Positions 1 to 5,027 of a stretch of 5,027 nucleotides of DNA are shown here, piece after piece. Position numbers and translations under genes: made by a program. The stretch is taken from contig JAEOST010000114.1 in NCBI GenBank assembly GCA_016840245.1, forward strand, positions 1 to 5,027, in the 5' to 3' direction. The notes under the pieces were generated by a model. The model did not search any database. It saw nothing but the letters and a program-made list of their open reading frames with translations, and was not told the origin of the DNA. This stretch comes from Candidatus Thorarchaeota archaeon. Lineage in GTDB: Archaea; Asgardarchaeota; Thorarchaeia; Thorarchaeales; Thorarchaeaceae. Numbering within the stretch: position 1 is the stretch's first letter; each line of letters begins with the position of its first letter.

Positions 1-342
1 CCATTGGGACTTGCAGGTCCTGAACTATGGTTCTTTGAGTTGGCTTTCATTATCCCATTAGGGATTCTGACTGCATTCATAGGATGTAACTTGGACAGCT
101 TGATTGGAGCTGCGGTACAGAACAAATTCGTATGTGAAATCTGTGGTGCAGTGACTGACAAGGAGTTCCATTGTGACTATGAAACCAAGTACATCGGTGG
201 CTTCAAGCGTTTCAGCAATATGCATGTCAACCTAGGTTCATCAGGTATGGGAGCGACGTTAGGAGTTGTTCTCGGAGCAGGATTGTTTGTGTGGATACTC
301 GGAGGATTATTCTTCTGGATACTAGCATCATCAAGCAATTAG
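1..342 (+). CDS. DUF92 (TMEM19/VTE6-like) integral membrane protein, C-terminal part
   Basis: The reading frame is open from base 1 with no upstream stop, so this is the last 113 residues of a longer protein; the in-frame TTG at base 4 is not a convincing start. A hydrophobic helix (about residues 9-28) is followed by DSLIGAAVQ (32-40), then a CxxC...HC cluster (C45, C48, H57, C58), a loop ending in the VN-GSS pattern (76-81), and a final glycine-rich membrane helix (about 83-108). This order matches the C-terminal half of the DUF92 family, which includes eukaryotic TMEM19 and plant VTE6, a phytyl-phosphate kinase. By analogy the archaeal protein may act on an isoprenoid phosphate in the membrane, but that is inference. 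The Cys/His cluster resembles a small metal site and is typical of the prokaryotic members. The gene ends at a TAG overlapping the stop of the convergent regulator gene by 4 bases. Confidence 0.8.
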   Translation, partial: PLGLAGPELWFFELAFIIPLGILTAFIGCNLDSLIGAAVQNKFVCEICGAVTDKEFHCDYETKYIGGFKRFSNMHVNLGSSGMGATLGVVLGAGLFVWILGGLFFWILASSSN

Positions 343-1718
343 ACATCCAGAGTTTTGCTCTCAAACGCAATTGCATTCGAATGTGCTTTGAGTATATCAA
401 TTCCTTCGGAGAGACCCCTGAGAAGTCCTACAATGTATGTAGAAGTCATATCATCAGTTCCTTGGCACCGGATTGATTTCTTAGAGCCATCAGAGAGATA
501 CAGTGTATATGACTTGGCGGTCTCACGAACGATGATAGCAGCTTCCGTTTTCTTTCTTATTGCTTGGACTGGACTACTGGATTCAGATCGCTTCAAGAGT
601 GCCCATATTCGTCGAGTTATGAGAAGTACATCAATCTGACTACCTAGAACTTCATCTAGACCATCGGTCAAATCTGGTGGAGTAAGGGGATATTTGTACA
701 CAACCGGAATATCGCGGGAACGGGAAAAGGTTGCAATAGAAAGCCCAACCTCTGGATATATCTCACTAAGATAGACTACTTTCGTTCGTTCCAACGAGTC
801 CCATGGAACCTGAGAAGGCGATTCAATCGAAACCATGCTCCTACCACCCGAATCAATGAATTCACGACGCATTTTGCTGTCTTCAACCACAAACGACTCT
901 CGTGTTGCTCCTGAATCATCAACTACGATATTATTGATGTCAACACCTGCTTGAATGAGCTGGCTTACAGCGGTCCAACCATTCTGATCGTTACCTACTC
1001 GCGAAACAAATGTAGTCCTCTTTCCAGATGCAGAGAGTTCAACTGCTATAAAGAACGCGTCCCCACTAGTGCGTCGTTGTGGAAGGTTACATACAGTTAG
1101 TCCCTTAACATCAGACTCCTCGTCACATACAACCGTGGTTTCAAGAATGATGGAACCAACGATGACGCAATCTGGATCCTCAAACTTCTCGGAACCGGTA
1201 TGCATAGCTCTTGCTCGAGTTCGAGCAAAGACATCAAAGACAACGGACTCTGGAATCTGCTGCTCCCTTTGAAGTAAAACTAAACGAAGTAGGTATTCTT
1301 CGAGCAATGACTCTGTTAGCTGTTCAATGTCTGAGGGAAGGCCCTCAAAGAAGAACCGTGAGAGTTCCCATCCACTCTTCGTTAACTCGTGGTAGACTAC
1401 TCGTTTTCCACCCTCAACTCTTGACCCAGATGTGATGAGATTGTACCTTTGCAGAGTCTTAAGGTATGCCAGGACACTCTTGTTTGAATGAGGTAAATCA
1501 TCAACAAGGTCTCTCTGCAAGGCCATGCCGGTCTTGTCGAAACTCGAGAGAACGGTAGGAGCTAGCTTCGATGCAAGAACGGATTTGATGAAGTCCTGTC
1601 TGTCGCCCCGGTCAACAGGTAGAAATAGCAAATAGGGCCACAGTTCGACTCCATCATCCATATTGGTTGGTCTCCCGACATCTTCAAATAGTTGTTTTCC
1701 ATCTGCACTAATGTACAT
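339..1718 (-). CDS. Winged-helix transcriptional regulator fused to a degenerate PfkB/ribokinase-like domain
   Basis: A protein of 459 residues. Residues about 45-125 look like a winged helix: a first helix (46-60), a second (66-74), a likely recognition helix (78-92, starting SNKSVLAYLKTLQRYNLI) and a beta wing with a basic turn (96-112). A helical linker (126-171) leads to a PfkB-like domain (about 183-455). In it are the first strand CVIVGSI (184-190), the GDAFFIAVELSASG stretch (219-232) at the usual GG-N-A-LA-LG position, RVGNDQNGW (240-248) matching the family's RVG-D--G motif, and AGVD (257-260). The C-terminal signature, normally DTTGAGDAF, reads about GTDDMTSTY (420-428), so the catalytic Asp falls on Ser426 and the anion-hole glycines are missing. 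I infer a ligand sensor without kinase activity, analogous to archaeal RbkR or ThiR, where an enzyme-like domain controls an HTH. The ATG at 1718 follows only a weak AGGT, so a short-leader or leaderless transcript is possible. Its divergent neighbour, a transporter-like gene, is the likely target. Ligand unknown: a sugar, nucleoside or vitamin precursor would suit the fold. Confidence 0.8.
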   Translation of the reverse strand: MYISADGKQLFEDVGRPTNMDDGVELWPYLLFLPVDRGDRQDFIKSVLASKLAPTVLSSFDKTGMALQRDLVDDLPHSNKSVLAYLKTLQRYNLITSGSRVEGGKRVVYHELTKSGWELSRFFFEGLPSDIEQLTESLLEEYLLRLVLLQREQQIPESVVFDVFARTRARAMHTGSEKFEDPDCVIVGSIILETTVVCDEESDVKGLTVCNLPQRRTSGDAFFIAVELSASGKRTTFVSRVGNDQNGWTAVSQLIQAGVDINNIVVDDSGATRESFVVEDSKMRREFIDSGGRSMVSIESPSQVPWDSLERTKVVYLSEIYPEVGLSIATFSRSRDIPVVYKYPLTPPDLTDGLDEVLGSQIDVLLITRRIWALLKRSESSSPVQAIRKKTEAAIIVRETAKSYTLYLSDGSKKSIRCQGTDDMTSTYIVGLLRGLSEGIDILKAHSNAIAFESKTLDV

Positions 1719-1724
1719 TTGTAC
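1713..1724. promoter_or_regulatory. Perfect 12-bp inverted repeat over the regulator start codon
   Basis: GTACA-TT-TGTAC is a perfect 5+2+5 inverted repeat that overlaps the first codons of the minus-strand regulator gene (start codon 1718-1716). A protein bound here would block initiation or early elongation of that gene, so it is a candidate autoregulatory site. A 12-bp palindrome with GTAC cores can arise by chance, so confidence is modest. Confidence 0.3.
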
Positions 1725-1728
1725 CTAT

Positions 1729-1745
1729 GTAGTTTACTATACTAC
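1729..1745. promoter_or_regulatory. 17-bp palindrome in the divergent promoter region, candidate operator
   Basis: GTAGTTTACTATACTAC is an inverted repeat centred on C1737, with seven of eight arm positions complementary. It sits mid-way in the 48-base gap between the regulator (ATG at 1718, minus) and the transporter-like gene (ATG at 1767, plus). It is flanked by a direct repeat, CTATGT, at 1725-1730 and 1749-1754. The A/T-rich core read on the minus strand (TAGTATAGTAAA) is also the best TATA-like element for the regulator, about 25 bases upstream of its start. A dimeric winged-helix protein binding here could repress both genes. The position and symmetry are seen; the binding protein is inferred. 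Confidence 0.45.
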
Positions 1746-1754
1746 ACTCTATGT

Positions 1755-1760
1755 GGAGGA
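1755..1760 (+). promoter_or_regulatory. Shine-Dalgarno site that sets the start of the transporter-like gene
   Basis: GGAGGA lies six bases upstream of the ATG at 1767. The reading frame is open further upstream to an ATG at 1692, but that would put the start inside the opposing regulator gene and add 25 residues with no ribosome site, so 1767 is preferred. Confidence 0.75.
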
Positions 1761-1766
1761 TTCAGG

Positions 1767-2570
1767 ATGTCCCAAATCACAAGTTCATATTCTTACATAT
1801 GGGCCCTTGTTGGAGTGTTCGCGGCATTTCATTTCACGCTGACAATGATACCAGTAATTCCGATTGCCGGTCTGAGTAGTGGATTTATCTCACTTGGTCT
1901 TGTTAGTGCACCATTAGCAGGTTTCATTCTAGGACCGCTCTACGGTGTTATCGCTGTTTTCATCGGATCATTTCTGGCAATATCAGCCAATCCAGCACTT
2001 GCAGCGATTGGTGCTCTAACTCCGATTGCAACTGCTACAGGAGCTCTTATAGCTGGTCTTATCCGAGCTCGCAAGACATTTGTCATCCCATTGATTTACA
2101 TCATTGGCATTGCAATCTATCTTGTCGGACCTCTAGCTCAGATTGGATTAACATTCATCTGGTTCCACATTGTTGCTCTAGGCCTATCCCTGATTTTCGT
2201 ATTACCGAAAGTATCCAAATCCCTTCTAGACGCGCTCAGATTCTCTGGAGAATCTAATCCAGCATTAGTTTTGTTTGCGTCGTGGTTGTTGGCAATTGTA
2301 GCAATAGTGGGTGACCATGCCATTGGCTCGTCTCTTGGAACGCATTACTATGCTGTAACTTTCGGATTAACACCCGATGTACTCTGGGGATTCTTTGCAC
2401 CAATTGTCTTTGTTTATCCCATTGAGAGACTGCTTGCATCATTAGGTTGTGCAGCTCTCTTATTCGCTATAGGGTATACATTAGCTAAGGAGTTCATAGG
2501 CATCCCATTACTACCAGGCATGTCTGTTGAAGAAGGCATTTTAGAACTTGATGAGTCAGAAATACAGTAG
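1767..2570 (+). CDS. Multi-spanning membrane protein resembling an ECF transporter S component
   Basis: With the start at 1767 the protein has 267 residues, nearly all hydrophobic, with about eight or nine predicted membrane segments (roughly 9-31, 38-57, 59-75, 79-100, 104-121, 127-147, 165-183, 204-222 and 224-243). The N-terminal half carries APLAGFILGPLYGVIAVFIG (48-67), the small-residue A/G-P--G-xxGxxxG pattern typical of substrate-binding S components of energy-coupling factor (ECF) vitamin transporters, and the following PIATATGALIAGLI (86-99) also fits. Such proteins capture a vitamin or precursor and work with a shared EcfT and two ATPases, none of which is encoded here. At 267 residues it is longer than the usual 170-210, so it could be a relative with added helices, or another transporter family. 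The C-terminus ends in a short acidic tail (254-267). It is transcribed divergently from the PfkB-like regulator, which suggests ligand-controlled expression. The substrate cannot be named. Confidence 0.6.
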   Translation: MSQITSSYSYIWALVGVFAAFHFTLTMIPVIPIAGLSSGFISLGLVSAPLAGFILGPLYGVIAVFIGSFLAISANPALAAIGALTPIATATGALIAGLIRARKTFVIPLIYIIGIAIYLVGPLAQIGLTFIWFHIVALGLSLIFVLPKVSKSLLDALRFSGESNPALVLFASWLLAIVAIVGDHAIGSSLGTHYYAVTFGLTPDVLWGFFAPIVFVYPIERLLASLGCAALLFAIGYTLAKEFIGIPLLPGMSVEEGILELDESEIQ

Positions 2571-2582
2571 ATATTGAAACAC

Positions 2583-2613
2583 TTGTCCCCATGAGAATCA
2601 CTTGTGGGGACAA
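2583..2613. terminator. Perfect 9-bp stem-loop downstream of the transporter-like gene
   Basis: TTGTCCCCA (2583-2591) pairs perfectly with TGGGGACAA (2605-2613) around a 13-base loop, starting 12 bases after the transporter stop codon. No T-tract follows directly, so it is not a classic intrinsic terminator; it may protect the mRNA 3' end, aid termination, or be a protein site. The 7-base word CACTTGT occurs at the edge of each arm (2580-2586 and 2599-2605). Confidence 0.5.
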
Positions 2614-2632
2614 CATTCAAACCAAATAGAAC

Positions 2633-2646
2633 TTCGTAGAGACGAA
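2633..2646. repeat. Small inverted repeat upstream of the SPFH promoter
   Basis: TTCGT (2633-2637) and ACGAA (2642-2646) form a 5-bp stem with a four-base loop. Its right arm runs into the BRE-like part of the candidate SPFH promoter, so it could be a regulator site, but five-base stems are common by chance. Confidence 0.25.
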
Positions 2647-2657
2647 ACTTCTTATAC
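2643..2657 (+). promoter_or_regulatory. Candidate archaeal BRE/TATA promoter of the SPFH-NfeD operon
   Basis: CGAAACTTCTTATAC combines a purine/A-rich BRE-like stretch with a TTCTTATAC TATA-like box. Archaeal spacing would place transcription start near 2678-2682, giving a leader of about 65 bases before the ATG at 2744. A second A/T-rich candidate, GCTATAAT (2708-2713 region), is too close to the ribosome site to be the main TATA box. Confidence 0.35.
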
Positions 2658-2743
2658 GTTCCCGCTAACAAGTACATGTGAGACGGGAATTCAAGCCGTT
2701 TCTATTGCTATAATCACATCTTGAGTGTGAGGAGAAACAAGGT

Positions 2744-3577
2744 ATGCAAGCATTTGATTTAGGAACAATGTTTCTGATTTTTATTCTGTTCATAGGAATT
2801 TTTCTTCTGCTATTTGTAATGAGTGGAATTAAGATTCTAAAGGAATGGGAGAGAGTTGCTATTCTACGATTAGGGAAATTCAAGCATATTAAGGGACCAG
2901 GACTCTTCTGGATTGTTCCTTGGCTTGATAAAATTGCTATGAAGGTGTCTCTTAGGCTCTTGACCTATGCATTCAAGACTGAGAGGTCACTTACAAAGGA
3001 CAACGTACCTGTCGTCGTAGATGCTGTAATGTACTTCAGAGTGATTGATGTGGAGAAGGCGATACTGAGTGTAGAGCGATACACAATTGCGGTAGAACTT
3101 GCTGCACAGACCACCCTTCGAGAAACCACTGGTAAGGTCACGCTGGACGAGTTACTAGCAGAAAGAGATCAGATAGCAGGACATCTACAGGAGCTTATCG
3201 ATGAAAAGACTGAGCACTGGGGTGTTAAGGTAACATCGGTAGAGATACGTGATGTAGTCATTCCAGCAGCTCTCCAGGATGCTATGAGCAGAGAGGCACA
3301 AGCTGAGAGAGAACGCCGAGCTAGAGTCACTCTTGCATTGGCAGAGGTTGAATCTTCAGAAAACATGTTGAAAGCTGCTAGATTGTACGAGCAATCTAGT
3401 GTTGGGCTCATGCTTCGTACATGGAACATTATGCAAGAGATATCAAAGAATGCCAACCTGATCATCATGGTTCCAACGAATTTGCCTGAGGTAGGCACCA
3501 CTGTTGGTACTGCTGCAGCATTATCAGCTGGCACTGGAGGTATGAAGATGCCCAAAGATAAGGGCACTTCTCAATAA
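2744..3577 (+). CDS. SPFH/band-7 domain protein, stomatin/slipin family
   Basis: A protein of 277 residues, near the usual slipin length. One N-terminal membrane helix (about 9-28) is followed by the SPFH core: GIKILKEWERVAILRLGKF (28-46), GPGLFWIVPWLDKI (51-64), the D-NVPV-VDAV-YFRV stretch (86-100), and LRETTGKVTLDELLAERDQI (125-144). The stalk VTSVEIRDVVIPAALQDAM (163-181) leads to a charged helical region EAQAERERRARVTLALAEVESSE (184-206) likely to form a coiled coil. These are hallmark slipin features. Family members form large ring or cage oligomers on the membrane and organise lipids and membrane proteases. The C-terminal hydrophobic patch NANLIIMVP (236-244) corresponds to the region cleaved by the NfeD-associated protease in Pyrococcus stomatin, which is known for that system and inferred here. 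The start is fixed by a GAGGAG ribosome site at 2729-2734, nine bases upstream. The NfeD-like gene follows after 37 bases, so the two are almost certainly co-transcribed. Confidence 0.93.
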   Translation: MQAFDLGTMFLIFILFIGIFLLLFVMSGIKILKEWERVAILRLGKFKHIKGPGLFWIVPWLDKIAMKVSLRLLTYAFKTERSLTKDNVPVVVDAVMYFRVIDVEKAILSVERYTIAVELAAQTTLRETTGKVTLDELLAERDQIAGHLQELIDEKTEHWGVKVTSVEIRDVVIPAALQDAMSREAQAERERRARVTLALAEVESSENMLKAARLYEQSSVGLMLRTWNIMQEISKNANLIIMVPTNLPEVGTTVGTAAALSAGTGGMKMPKDKGTSQ

Positions 3578-3600
3578 GGATAATCATAAATAAATCAAAT

Positions 3601-3608
3601 AGGAGGAG
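3601..3608 (+). promoter_or_regulatory. Strong Shine-Dalgarno site that supports a TTG start
   Basis: AGGAGGAG lies six bases before the TTG at 3615. No in-frame ATG occurs until the codons for the first membrane helix, so the strong site and its spacing decide for TTG as start codon. Confidence 0.8.
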
Positions 3609-3614
3609 TTCAAG

Positions 3615-4325
3615 TTGGATGCATGGATAAAAATCTGCGTGGTCATGCTGATGATGTCAGTTATGAGCTACGCCATGACGTTCTTCCTCATTGATCCCCT
3701 CTTTGGCCTTATCCTGATGGGAGTCATTCTAACCCTGATGGTGGTTACAATAGAACCAGCTACCGGAAAGGCAATGGCTCAAGTTGTTATGCCACTGGTC
3801 ATCATTCTCTTCGTCTTTCAGGTCTTCCTGAGTCCCACTTGGAACATAGCGAATAATCTCTGGCTGCTAATAATAATCGGAGCAGTCATGTACATATTCT
3901 TCGCTGTATTCACAGGGGGAGGAGGAATGCTAGAGGGAGGGTTCATTGATGCTAAGATTAGTATCAAACTATTCCCATTTTATGGCATAGCAATTTTCCT
4001 ATCAGTTCTTATCGACCCCTCAGGCAGATTGCCAGTCTATTTCATGGCTGGCACAATTCTGTGTCTGATGGCGCTATACTTCTTCTTCCTTCGGGACTAT
4101 GAGAGTTGGCCTGAATACGAGTATGGCAAGATGGATCAAGTGAAGGCAATCACTGACATCAATCCAAAGGGGAAGGTTAAGGTTGGAGCAGAAATTTGGT
4201 GGGCAAAGACAACTGGACCTCCAATTATGGAGGGTGAGATTGTCGCGGTTCTTGGTGTCAGCGGAATCACGATGTTGGTTTCAAAGATGGACCGTCATCA
4301 AGTTCCACCCGCTCCGGATCAATGA
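3615..4325 (+). CDS. NfeD-like membrane protein with C-terminal OB fold, partner of the SPFH protein
   Basis: A protein of 236 residues starting at TTG. About six membrane segments (roughly 6-26, 28-46, 55-72, 82-99, 117-133 and 140-158) are followed by a charged link and a C-terminal domain, about 177-226. The pattern KAITDINPKGKVKVGAEIWW (177-196) continues with A197, the PPIMEGEIV-AVLGVSG stretch (202-217) and TMLVSK (219-224). This is the G-V-V-GE-W-A--PI--G--V-V--V-G--L-V signature of the NfeD OB fold. NfeD proteins are encoded next to SPFH proteins in bacteria and archaea and are thought to bind and regulate the SPFH assembly. Long NfeD proteins carry an N-terminal ClpP-like serine protease; here that domain is absent, so this is a short, membrane-anchor type, with more membrane helices than the usual two to four. 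A glycine-rich loop (GGGG, 101-104) separates the fourth and fifth helices. The product ends in a proline-rich tail. Confidence 0.82.
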   Translation: MDAWIKICVVMLMMSVMSYAMTFFLIDPLFGLILMGVILTLMVVTIEPATGKAMAQVVMPLVIILFVFQVFLSPTWNIANNLWLLIIIGAVMYIFFAVFTGGGGMLEGGFIDAKISIKLFPFYGIAIFLSVLIDPSGRLPVYFMAGTILCLMALYFFFLRDYESWPEYEYGKMDQVKAITDINPKGKVKVGAEIWWAKTTGPPIMEGEIVAVLGVSGITMLVSKMDRHQVPPAPDQ

Positions 4326-4332
4326 AGGAAAT

Positions 4333-4374
4333 GGGTCGGGCTCAATCCGACCCCCATTCTATTTTTTCTTTTTC
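4333..4374 (+). terminator. Intrinsic-type terminator of the SPFH-NfeD operon
   Basis: GGGTCGG (4333-4339) pairs perfectly with CCGACCC (4347-4353) around a 7-base loop, beginning seven bases after the NfeD stop codon. A T-rich run (4357-4373, including TTTTTT at 4362-4367 and TTTTT at 4369-4373) follows. T-runs alone can end archaeal transcription, so this is a good stop for the plus strand. The hairpin is also just beyond the stop codon of the convergent protease gene and may serve both directions, although no T-tract follows it on the minus strand. Confidence 0.7.
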
Positions 4375-5027
4375 GTTTGCAGAATCAACATCCAAATTAA
4401 TGACAGACCAAAGATGAACGCAGGTATTGTAGTTATTCCCCACTCAACCTGAAAAATCTCTGGCATAACCACTGATTCGATTGGGAATGTGGGAAACACA
4501 ATATATGCTACCATGTTCCAAGCAAAATGAAATGCGATTGGGAGCCAAAGACGTTTCCCGGACATATAGTAAGACGCTCCAAGAACAATTCCACCCAGAG
4601 TCATATTCAGAGTAAAGAGCAGAATTAGAAGAGGAGGAACTGAATATAGCACCCACCATGAGAAATGAAGAAGTGCAAAAAGGATTGAACTTCCAACAAT
4701 GGCTTGGCCCCGACCCAATACTCGCTCCATCCGTGTCATGAAATACCCGCGATAAGCTAGTTCTTCAAAGAAAGCGACCGGTATTGTGATAACAATCTCT
4801 CCAATAATCAGAGAATCAGTGATTTCAGCTAAAGGTCTCAATTGACCACCATATAACAGAGCAATAACAACAACGACAGCACCGGCAACGACACCAGCAA
4901 TTAGACCAATGATAAGGTGGGGAACTGTATCATCATCTACCTCTACTCCTAATTCATTGATACTAGTTCCACCCTCCCAACGTATGAAAGCATATGGTGT
5001 TAGATACATGAGAGCAAAAGTTCCGAA
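4359..5027 (-). CDS. CPBP-family (CAAX protease/Rce1-like) intramembrane metalloprotease, partial at N-terminus
   Basis: The frame is open to the right edge. An ATG at 5009 exists, but it has no ribosome site and the six codons before it (FGTFAL) continue the hydrophobic helix, so the true start probably lies outside the window. Numbering from that Met, the family motifs are intact: EELAYRG (82-88, EExxxR), FALLH (111-115, FxxxH) and HFAWN (161-165, HxxxN). These supply the catalytic Glu and the His/Asn metal or water ligands known from archaeal Rce1. Membrane helices are visible at about 32-53, 66-80, 102-120, 122-146, 154-172 and 193-210. The protein ends in QTKKKK, a cytosolic basic tail. 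CPBP proteases cleave prenylated proteins in eukaryotes; in prokaryotes many process peptides or have unknown substrates. It converges on the SPFH-NfeD operon. The shared membrane theme is suggestive, but opposite orientation gives no evidence of joint control. Confidence 0.88.
   Translation of the reverse strand, partial: FGTFALMYLTPYAFIRWEGGTSINELGVEVDDDTVPHLIIGLIAGVVAGAVVVVIALLYGGQLRPLAEITDSLIIGEIVITIPVAFFEELAYRGYFMTRMERVLGRGQAIVGSSILFALLHFSWWVLYSVPPLLILLFTLNMTLGGIVLGASYYMSGKRLWLPIAFHFAWNMVAYIVFPTFPIESVVMPEIFQVEWGITTIPAFIFGLSLIWMLILQTKKKK

Noticed and set aside
355..639. Plus-strand open frame of 94 codons opposite the regulator C-terminus
   Set aside because: Antisense to the PfkB-like domain, whose frame runs unbroken for 459 codons; no ribosome site or family resemblance.
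1692..1766. 25-residue upstream extension of the transporter-like protein
   Set aside because: It would start inside the divergent regulator gene, and the GGAGGA site lies just before the ATG at 1767.
2571..2743. Possible small RNA or riboswitch in the SPFH leader
   Set aside because: Only short hairpins are visible and no known riboswitch core could be recognised.
2414..2883. Minus-strand open frames (2414-2677 and 2665-2883) in and near the 173-base gap
   Set aside because: They overlap the ends of the transporter and SPFH genes, lack ribosome sites and show no family features.
3169..3567. Open frame of 132 codons on the minus strand inside the SPFH gene
   Set aside because: It lies fully antisense to a well-supported slipin gene, has no ribosome site, and its translation shows no recognisable domain; it is a shadow of codon use.
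4183..4452. Plus-strand open frame of 89 codons across the NfeD-protease junction
   Set aside because: Overlaps the NfeD OB-fold codons in another frame and runs through the terminator; low-complexity phenylalanine run comes from the T-tract.

Overview
The window most likely comes from an archaeon. It encodes a DUF92/TMEM19-type membrane protein, a winged-helix regulator fused to an enzyme-like ligand domain (an arrangement known from archaeal vitamin regulators such as RbkR and ThiR), a slipin-type SPFH protein paired with an NfeD protein, and short intergenic regions with BRE/TATA-like elements together with good Shine-Dalgarno sites. Base composition is moderate, in the mid-40s % G+C by eye. 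I cannot assign a phylum from the sequence; an Asgard-type or euryarchaeal genome would fit, and a bacterial origin is not strictly excluded.

Layout. Bases 1-342 (+) are the C-terminal end of a DUF92 family integral membrane protein whose start lies outside the window. It meets, tail to tail with a 4-base overlap of the stop codons, a 459-residue gene on the minus strand (339-1718). That gene has an N-terminal winged helix joined to a PfkB/ribokinase-like domain whose catalytic signature is badly eroded. Divergent from it, across only 48 bases holding one palindrome and most of a second, is a multi-spanning membrane protein resembling an ECF transporter substrate-binding (S) component (1767-2570, +). 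A 173-base gap follows, with a perfect 9-bp stem-loop, a small hairpin and a candidate promoter. Next comes a two-gene operon: a stomatin/slipin-like SPFH protein (2744-3577) and an NfeD-like protein with about six membrane segments and a C-terminal OB fold (3615-4325, TTG start). A stem-loop plus T-tract ends this operon. The T-tract doubles as the C-terminal codons of a convergent CPBP-family intramembrane metalloprotease (4359-5027, -), which runs off the right edge.

How the genes may work together. The most interesting unit is the divergent pair of regulator and S-component-like transporter: a kinase-like domain that has probably lost catalysis could sense a small molecule and control its uptake through the palindromes between the genes. 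This is inference. The SPFH-NfeD pair is a well-known membrane-organising module; here the NfeD partner lacks the serine-protease domain found in the long form. No mobile element, CRISPR array, tRNA or rRNA was seen. No stretch over 300 bases lacks a gene.
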